Assembly (NCBI GenBank): GCA_002898955.1
Contig: BEIP01000139.1
Coordinates: 1-5,126, forward strand
Direction: 5' to 3'
Length of the DNA stretch: 5,126 nucleotides
From: a bacterium HR39
Lineage (GTDB): Bacteria; Pseudomonadota; Alphaproteobacteria; Geminicoccales; Geminicoccaceae
Notes under the pieces: generated by a model
Told to the model about the DNA's origin: nothing
Seen by the model: the letters and a program-made list of their open reading frames with translations, nothing else
The model's database searches: none
Shown here: piece by piece, positions 1 to 5,126 of the stretch
How the letters are laid out: every line of letters begins with the position of its first letter
Position numbering within the stretch: position 1 is the stretch's first letter
Translations under genes and position numbers: made by a program

Positions 1-384
1 GACCACCTCGGGGCGGTCGGCGTAGAGCACGGCGGCCTGGGCGGCGGCGGCGCGCGGATTCGCGTCGAGCGCCGCCGACAGCGCCTCCGCGCAGCCCGGC
101 AGCAGGATCACGTCGTTGTCGGCGAAGAGGATGCGATCGCTCGTGGCGTGCGTGATGCCGGCGTTGCGGGCCGCCCCGGCGCCGCGGTTCTCCGGCAGGG
201 GCACGATCCGCACCTCCGGTGCGTTCGCTTCGAGCCAGGCGATGCTGTCGTCGGTGGAGCCGTTGTCCACCACGAGGATCTCGGCGAAGTCGTGGCGCAG
301 GGCGAGCGCCGCCGGCACGCTCCGCTCCAGGTGGTGCCGGCCGTTCCAGTTGACGATGCACAGAGTGGGTCGCGGATCGCCCAC
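1..384 (-). CDS. Family 2 glycosyltransferase, N-terminal part (cut by window edge)
   Basis: This is the first 128 codons of a GT-A-fold family 2 glycosyltransferase, which would move a sugar from a nucleotide-sugar donor to a growing glycan, probably at the cytoplasmic face of the membrane. Landmarks seen: an opening beta strand CIVNWNG (residues 9-15), the nucleotide-binding VVDNGSTDDS (about 38-47), ENRGAGAARNAG (about 66-77) typical of the rhamnosyltransferase-like branch (COG1216), and the metal-binding DxD-type signature FADNDV (about 87-92). The acceptor-binding half and any C-terminal extension lie outside the window, so donor and acceptor cannot be named. The start is GTG at 384, with GGGAG seven bases upstream; an in-frame TGA at about 436-438 limits extension, and no ATG lies between. 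It is the same strand as alaS but about 590 bp away, so it probably has its own promoter. The family call is firm; the exact start is less so. Confidence 0.9.
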   Translation of the reverse strand, partial: MGDPRPTLCIVNWNGRHHLERSVPAALALRHDFAEILVVDNGSTDDSIAWLEANAPEVRIVPLPENRGAGAARNAGITHATSDRILFADNDVILLPGCAEALSAALDANPRAAAAQAAVLYADRPEVV

Positions 385-457
385 GCCGCCGCTCCCGTCG
401 CTTCCCAGGCGGAGGTGACGGCAGATCCCGCCCGATCAAGCCTCGCGGGGGTGCGAA

Positions 458-495
458 GCGGACATTCCGGTGCGGCGGGTGGACCGGAAGTCCGC
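458..495. repeat. Strong imperfect inverted repeat / hairpin upstream of glycosyltransferase
   Basis: The left arm GCGGACATTCCGGT (458-471) pairs with the right arm ACCGGAAGTCCGC (483-495) over 13 bp with a single bulged A, around an 11-base loop. On the minus strand it lies 74 bp before the glycosyltransferase GTG. Reading outward on either strand gives no T-run (TTCGCACC on the minus strand, ATCCTCAG on the plus strand), so it is not a classical intrinsic terminator. It could be a leader hairpin, a protein-binding palindrome, a dispersed repeat unit, or the end of a decayed element. Confidence 0.6.
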
Positions 496-787
496 ATCCT
501 CAGAGCGATCCGCAACGGCGAGCGGGCGATGCTCACGGTCTCGGGCCGGACGCCGGCTCTGCCGGGCATGCCGCCCGTGGCCTTCCCGCCGCCGCGCATC
601 GTCGGTCGTGACGGCCGTCTGGGCACCGTGATGCCGGAGCTGGACGGGGCGGCACGCGCCGCCCTGCGCCACGGCGGCGGGGCGTTGCCGAAGGCGGGGG
701 AGAGGGGTGGATGTCATGAACCGCCCCGCGCATGTCGCTACACTTTGCGGGTTTCGGTTCACCGCACTCCCGACCGTGTGCGGCGGA

Positions 788-819
788 GGCCCGGTCTAAC
801 GGACTGCTCCCGCCGGGCC
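788..819. repeat. Small GC-rich inverted repeat
   Basis: GGCCCGG (788-794) and CCGGGCC (813-819) form a perfect 7-bp stem around an 18-base loop. No T-run follows on either strand. In DNA of this base composition such a short stem can arise by chance, so a function is not claimed. It sits immediately beyond the stop that closes the possible transposase remnant. Confidence 0.3.
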
Positions 820-924
820 CACGACCGATCTGGCGGAGAATGCAGACACGTGGCCCCGCTCTCCCCCGGGTCGGGAAATGAAGGCGGGATCTACCCAAAC
901 CGTAATACCCTGGCGATCCAACCC
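796..924 (-). pseudogene. Possible degenerate IS5-family transposase N-terminal fragment
   Basis: This 42-codon stretch begins GLDRQGITVWVDPAF and continues with GERGHVSAFSARSVV before a TAG at 796-798. IS5-type transposases carry, near their N-terminus, a pattern like (G/A)LRxRGS(L/I)T(V/I)W(F/V)DP followed about 15 residues later by RG-x4-(Y/F)S-x3-I. Here TVWVDP is present, then RG, then FS seven residues after the R, then V at the Ile position; spacing from RG onwards matches the family and the intervening loop is two residues shorter. There is no independent start codon: the frame is open from antisense alaS. The rest of the transposase, its DDE residues and terminal repeats are not visible. 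The local AT-rich patch fits foreign origin. The resemblance is from memory of the family and may be chance. Confidence 0.3.
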
Positions 925-977
925 GCAGCGCACGAAGGGCCTTGCTTCGCGGGCCCCGGCGATCCTGCGCCCGTCGC

Positions 978-3638
978 TCACTCCGCCGCCTCGGCATGGG
1001 CCCGGGCCAGGGCCGCTCTGACCGCCTCCACCGCCTCGCGCGCCTTCGTGCCCTCGGGGCCGCCGCCCTGGGCGAAGTCGGGTCGGCCGCCGCCACCGCG
1101 CCCGCCCAGCACCTCCACCGCCCGGCGCACCAGATCGCGCGCGTCGATCCGCTCGGTGAGATCCTTCGAGACGGCCACCACCACCGAGGCCTTGCCCTCG
1201 ACCACCGAGACCAGCGTCACCACGCCCGATCCCAGCTTCGCGAGGAGCTGGTCGGCCGCCGCGCGCAGCTCGCGTGCCGGCACCTCCTCGAGGACCCGGC
1301 CGACGAACTTCACGCCCGCCACCTCCTCGACCTGCGGGCCTTCCGCCGCACCACCGAGGGCGAGCTTCCGGCGCAGGTCCGAGATCTCCCGCTCCAGCCG
1401 GCGGATTTCCTCCTGCAGCTCGCCGATGCGCTCCGGCACCTGCTCGGCCGGCACCTTCAGCGCATAGGCCGCACCCTGCAGGATGCCCTCGCGCTCCCGC
1501 ACCCAGCGCACCGCCGCCTCGCCGGTCAGCGCCTCGATGCGTCGCACGCCCGAGGCCACGGCGCTCTCCTGGGTGATGCGCACATAGCCGATGTCGCCGG
1601 TGCGGGCCACGTGGGTGCCGCCGCACAGCTCGATGGAGTACGGCCCGCCCTCGGGGCGCTCGCCCATGGTCACCACCCGCACCTCGTCGCCGTACTTCTC
1701 GCCGAAGAGCGCCATGGCCCCCTTCGCGAGCGCCTCCTCGAGGCCCATGATCTTCACCAGCACCTCGCCGTTCTGGCGGACCATGGCGTTGACCTCGTCC
1801 TCGATGGCGGCGAGCTCCTCGGGCGTGACCTGCTTCGTGTGGGCGAAGTCGAAGCGCAGCCGGTCCGGCGCCACCAGCGAGCCCTTCTGCACCACGTGGG
1901 TGCCGAGCTGGCGGCGCAGCGCCGCGTGGAGCAGGTGGGTGGCGGAGTGCGCGCGGCGCAGGGCGTTGCGGCGGGCCACGTCGATGGAAAGCTCCACCGT
2001 GTCGCCCACCCGGATCTCGCCGCTCTCCACCGTGCCGATGTGCGCGTGCAGATCCGGCAGCGGCTTCCGGGTGTCCTCCACCCGCATCACGCCCGAGCCG
2101 GAGCGGATGGTGCCGGTGTCGCCGATCTGGCCGCCGGACTCGCCGTAGAAGGGCGTCTGGTTGACCACCAGCGCCACCCTCTCGCCGGCGCGCGCCACCT
2201 CGACCCGCTCCCCGTCCTTCACGATGGCCTGCACCACCGCCTCGGCCGTCGGGCTCACATAGCCCACGAACTCGGTGGGGCCGGCCTCCTCGCGGATCTC
2301 GAACCACACCGGCTCCACCGCCCTGGCGCCCGAGCCCCTCCACGCGCGGCGCGCCGCCTCGCGCTGTTCGCGCATGCAGCGCTCGAAGCCCTCCACGTCC
2401 ACCGCGCGGCCCTGGGAGCGGAGGATGTCCTGGGTGAGATCGAGCGGGAAGCCGTAGGTATCGTACAGGCGGAAGGCCACCTCGCCGGGAAGCGGCGCCC
2501 CTTCGGGCAGCTTCGCGAGCTCCTCTTCCAGCAGCTTCAGCCCGCGCTCGAGGGTGCGGCGGAAGTTGGTCTCCTCGAGCCGCAGCACCTCGCGGATCAG
2601 CTCCTCGGCCCGCACCAGCTCCGGATAGGCGGTGCCCATCTCCTCCACCAGCGACGGCAACAGCCGCCACATGAGCGGTTCGGTGGCGCCGAGGAAGTGG
2701 GCGTGGCGCATGCCGCGGCGCATGATGCGGCGCAGCACGTAGCCGCGGCCCTCGTTGGCCGGCATCACGCCGTCGGCGACGAGGAAGGCGGCGGCGCGCA
2801 GGTGGTCGGCCACCACCTTGTGCGAAGGCCGCCAGCGCCCCTCGAAGGGCTTGCCGGTGAGCTCCACCGAGCGGCGGATGATCTTCTGGAACAGGTCGAT
2901 CTCGTAGTTGTCGTGCACCCCCTGCAGCACGGCGGCGATGCGCTCGAGCCCCATGCCCGTGTCGATGGAGGGTTTGGGCAGCGGCACCAGCTCGCCCGAG
3001 GGCAGCCGCTCGTACTGCATGAACACGAGGTTCCAGATCTCGATGAAGCGGTCGCCGTCGGCGTCGCGGCTGCCGGGCGGGCCGCCGGGCACCTCCGGAC
3101 CGTGGTCCCAGAAGATCTCCGAGCACGGCCCGCAGGGGCCGGTGTCGCCCATCATCCAGAAGTTGTCGGATCCGGCGATGCGGATGATCTTCGATTCGGG
3201 AAGGCCGGCGATCTTCTTCCAGAGCTCGAAGGCCTCGTCGTCGTCGACGTAGACCGTCACCAGCAGCCGGTCGACCGGCAGGCCGAACTCCTTCGTGACC
3301 AGATTCCAGGCGAGCTCGATCGCGCCCTCCTTGAAGTAGTCACCGAAGGAGAAATTGCCGAGCATTTCGAAGAAGGTGTGGTGACGGCCGGTATAGCCGA
3401 CGTTCTCGAGGTCGTTGTGCTTGCCACCCGCCCGCACGCACTTCTGCGCCGTCGCCGCGCGCTTGTAGGGCCGCGTCTCCACGCCGGTGAAGACGTTCTT
3501 GAACTGCACCATGCCGGCGTTGGTGAACAGCAGCGTCGGATCGTTGTGCGGCACGAGCGAGCTCGACGGCACGATCTCGTGGTCGTGCCGCCGGAAGTAG
3601 TCGAGGAACAGGCTGCGGATCTCGTTGGCGCTCGGCAT
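978..3638 (-). CDS. alaS: Alanyl-tRNA synthetase (EC 6.1.1.7)
   Basis: Cytoplasmic class II synthetase that activates alanine with ATP and charges tRNA-Ala, recognising the G3:U70 pair. All 886 residues are present, close to the usual 870-890. The N-terminal catalytic domain shows [10 protein letters not shown], the [19 protein letters not shown] block (25-43), motif 2 around [15 protein letters not shown] (85-99) and motif 3 [11 protein letters not shown] (228-238). The editing domain, which clears mischarged Ser/Gly-tRNA, has the expected zinc ligands: HSATH (H564, H568) and CGGTH (C672, H676), plus [13 protein letters not shown] (497-509). A charged helical segment (about 735-760) leads to the C-Ala/DHHA1 domain with the glycine-rich [16 protein letters not shown] (845-860). 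The ATG at 3638 gives the family's standard N-terminus and is preceded by a strong AAGGGGG. The gene lies 59 bp downstream of recA with no terminator between, so co-transcription is likely. No frameshift or missing key residue is seen. Confidence 0.98.
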   Translation of the reverse strand: MPSANEIRSLFLDYFRRHDHEIVPSSSLVPHNDPTLLFTNAGMVQFKNVFTGVETRPYKRAATAQKCVRAGGKHNDLENVGYTGRHHTFFEMLGNFSFGDYFKEGAIELAWNLVTKEFGLPVDRLLVTVYVDDDEAFELWKKIAGLPESKIIRIAGSDNFWMMGDTGPCGPCSEIFWDHGPEVPGGPPGSRDADGDRFIEIWNLVFMQYERLPSGELVPLPKPSIDTGMGLERIAAVLQGVHDNYEIDLFQKIIRRSVELTGKPFEGRWRPSHKVVADHLRAAAFLVADGVMPANEGRGYVLRRIMRRGMRHAHFLGATEPLMWRLLPSLVEEMGTAYPELVRAEELIREVLRLEETNFRRTLERGLKLLEEELAKLPEGAPLPGEVAFRLYDTYGFPLDLTQDILRSQGRAVDVEGFERCMREQREAARRAWRGSGARAVEPVWFEIREEAGPTEFVGYVSPTAEAVVQAIVKDGERVEVARAGERVALVVNQTPFYGESGGQIGDTGTIRSGSGVMRVEDTRKPLPDLHAHIGTVESGEIRVGDTVELSIDVARRNALRRAHSATHLLHAALRRQLGTHVVQKGSLVAPDRLRFDFAHTKQVTPEELAAIEDEVNAMVRQNGEVLVKIMGLEEALAKGAMALFGEKYGDEVRVVTMGERPEGGPYSIELCGGTHVARTGDIGYVRITQESAVASGVRRIEALTGEAAVRWVREREGILQGAAYALKVPAEQVPERIGELQEEIRRLEREISDLRRKLALGGAAEGPQVEEVAGVKFVGRVLEEVPARELRAAADQLLAKLGSGVVTLVSVVEGKASVVVAVSKDLTERIDARDLVRRAVEVLGGRGGGGRPDFAQGGGPEGTKAREAVEAVRAALARAHAEAAE

Positions 3639-3642
3639 GGTG

Positions 3643-3649
3643 CCCCCTT
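3643..3649 (-). promoter_or_regulatory. Shine-Dalgarno of alaS
   Basis: AAGGGGG lies four bases before the alaS ATG (spacer CACC). It fixes the start and shows that alaS can be translated independently of recA from a shared transcript. The spacing is slightly short but the purine run is far stronger than anything in front of recA. Confidence 0.75.
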
Positions 3650-3697
3650 CTCACGCGGCTTGCCGGTGGCCCGTCGGCGGGTGGTGGACGGCGCGCC

Positions 3698-4765
<1,068 letters not shown>

Positions 4766-4778
4766 GGACCGGTATCTC

Positions 4779-4793
4779 GTTCGCCGAAGGTTG
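4779..4793. promoter_or_regulatory. Candidate LexA operator (alphaproteobacterial SOS box) of recA
   Basis: On the plus strand GTTC-GCCGAAG-GTTG matches the alphaproteobacterial SOS box GTTC-N7-GTTC at seven of eight fixed bases; only the last base differs (G for C). It lies 14-28 bases before the recA ATG and just downstream of the predicted transcription start, where bound LexA would block transcription. The consensus and recA's membership of the SOS regulon are established knowledge; that this site works is inference. Confidence 0.6.
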
Positions 4794-4802
4794 CCGTTGG
4801 GC

Positions 4803-4831
4803 CTTATATAGTCCGCTCCGCCGGCGGGAAA
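4803..4831 (-). promoter_or_regulatory. Candidate sigma-70-type promoter of recA
   Basis: On the minus strand TTTCCC (4831-4826) and TATAAG (4808-4803) are separated by 17 bp. The -10 matches TATAAT at five of six bases and is conspicuous as the only AT-rich patch in the spacer; the -35 matches only three of six. Transcription would start near 4796, giving an untranslated leader of about 30 bases that includes the candidate LexA operator. An alternative register uses TATATA (4810-4805). Confidence 0.5.
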
Positions 4832-4848
4832 CCGCCCGCGCGGCGGGT

Positions 4849-5126
4849 CTATCGGCGGCGACGGCGGCGCCCCTTCGGCGGTTCGGTGCGGGCGTGGAAG
4901 TGGGGCGGACGGCGCCGCACCCACGCCACGAACCGGGCCACCTCGGGATGCGCCCGCAGCCGCCCGAAGTCGGGACCGACGCGGGCGAGCTCGGCCTCGT
5001 CGAAGAGGCTGTGGAGCTTGCGGTGACAGATGCGGTGCATGCGCACCGTGACCCGCCCGCCCCGGCTCTTCGGTACCACGTGGTGGCGGTCCACCGGCCC
5101 GTCCTCGGGGAGCAGCCGCCCGCACC
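4849..5126 (-). CDS. HNH-nuclease-like protein, C-terminal part (cut by window edge)
   Basis: Ninety-one codons and a TAG are visible; the reading frame enters from beyond the window edge (first full codon at 5124). The fragment starts with a Cys ([10 protein letters not shown]), probably the second Cys of a CxxC zinc knuckle, followed by the signature [12 protein letters not shown] (residues 12-23) and then [13 protein letters not shown] (29-41), giving H14/H15, H30, C33, H34 and H38 as candidate metal-binding or catalytic positions of a beta-beta-alpha-metal fold. A conserved-looking helical tail (ELARVG, then [21 protein letters not shown]) precedes a run of six arginines at the C-terminus, which may bind nucleic acid. 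A GTG at 5094 could be mistaken for a start, but it would remove the Cys-containing part in the same frame. Its natural substrate is unknown; it resembles small stand-alone HNH proteins of alphaproteobacteria. It ends 83 bp before recA and is probably a separate unit. Confidence 0.85.
   Translation of the reverse strand, partial: CGRLLPEDGPVDRHHVVPKSRGGRVTVRMHRICHRKLHSLFDEAELARVGPDFGRLRAHPEVARFVAWVRRRPPHFHARTEPPKGRRRRRR

Larger units (their letters stand above)
385..977. other. 593-bp gap without a confident gene
   Basis: Between the end of alaS and the glycosyltransferase start no open frame on either strand gives a recognisable intact protein. Minus-strand frames across 436-762 are rich in Arg, His and Pro and look like non-coding read-through. 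The stretch holds three things noted separately: a strong imperfect hairpin (458-495), a smaller GC hairpin (788-819), and a possible transposase remnant (about 796-924). A plus-strand stretch (490-711) has codon-like base periodicity but no closing stop. I see no tRNA, and no clear terminator with a T-run after alaS. Part of the gap (about 880-925) is visibly more AT-rich than its surroundings. The promoter of the glycosyltransferase should be here but I could not locate a good -35/-10 pair. Confidence 0.7.

Noticed and set aside
436..762. 108-codon minus-strand open frame in the gap between alaS and the glycosyltransferase.
   Set aside because: Composition dominated by Arg, His, Gln and Pro, no domain, and codon-position GC unlike the real genes in the window.
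932..950. Short hairpin just downstream of alaS (GCGAAG / CTTCGT on the minus strand), considered as the alaS terminator.
   Set aside because: Six pairs including one G-U, seven-base loop, and no T-run after it; too weak to call a terminator.
385..977. Search of the gap for a tRNA, tmRNA, RNase P RNA or other structured RNA.
   Set aside because: No T-loop-like GGTTCGANTCC, no acceptor-stem pairing, and no RNase P or tmRNA signature motifs were found by eye on either strand.
796..3126. Long minus-strand frame overlapping alaS (776 codons).
   Set aside because: It is out of frame with alaS and its product is Arg/Gly/Ala-rich low-complexity sequence. Only its last 42 codons, beyond alaS, are of any interest and are listed separately.
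4835..4847. CCCGCGCGGCGGG palindrome-like stem after the HNH stop, considered as a terminator followed by TTT.
   Set aside because: Only a 5-bp stem with a 3-base loop, in a run of alternating CCGCC/GGCGG that can pair many ways; the TTT overlaps the likely recA -35. Expected often in such GC-rich DNA.

Overview
The window reads as a piece of chromosome from a high-GC (about 70%) alphaproteobacterium, perhaps close to the Rhodospirillales. This rests on the alphaproteobacterial look of RecA and AlaRS, the direct recA-alaS adjacency, a GTTC-N7-GTTC-like sequence in front of recA, and strongly GC-ending codons. No rRNA or other taxonomic marker is present, so the placement is an inference. All confident genes lie on the minus strand, so transcription runs from high to low coordinates.

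Layout in transcription order: (1) 5126-4849, the C-terminal 91 residues of a small HNH-nuclease-like protein, cut by the window edge; (2) 4848-4766, an 83-bp spacer holding a recA promoter candidate and a near-consensus alphaproteobacterial LexA (SOS) operator; (3) 4765-3698, complete recA (355 aa); (4) a 59-bp spacer with a strong Shine-Dalgarno sequence; (5) 3638-978, complete alaS (886 aa) with catalytic, editing and C-Ala regions intact; (6) 977-385, about 590 bp with no confident gene, containing a possible degenerate IS5-type transposase fragment and a strong imperfect hairpin; (7) 384-1, the first 128 residues of a family 2 glycosyltransferase, cut by the window edge.

recA and alaS probably form one transcription unit. 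In E. coli the order is recA-recX-alaS; here recX is absent between them. If the operator is real, DNA damage could raise alaS transcription by read-through from recA. The HNH and glycosyltransferase genes have no obvious functional link to recA-alaS.

Most of the window is ordinary housekeeping sequence. I see no convincing new biological system. The parts most worth a second look are the recA operator and the 385-977 gap.
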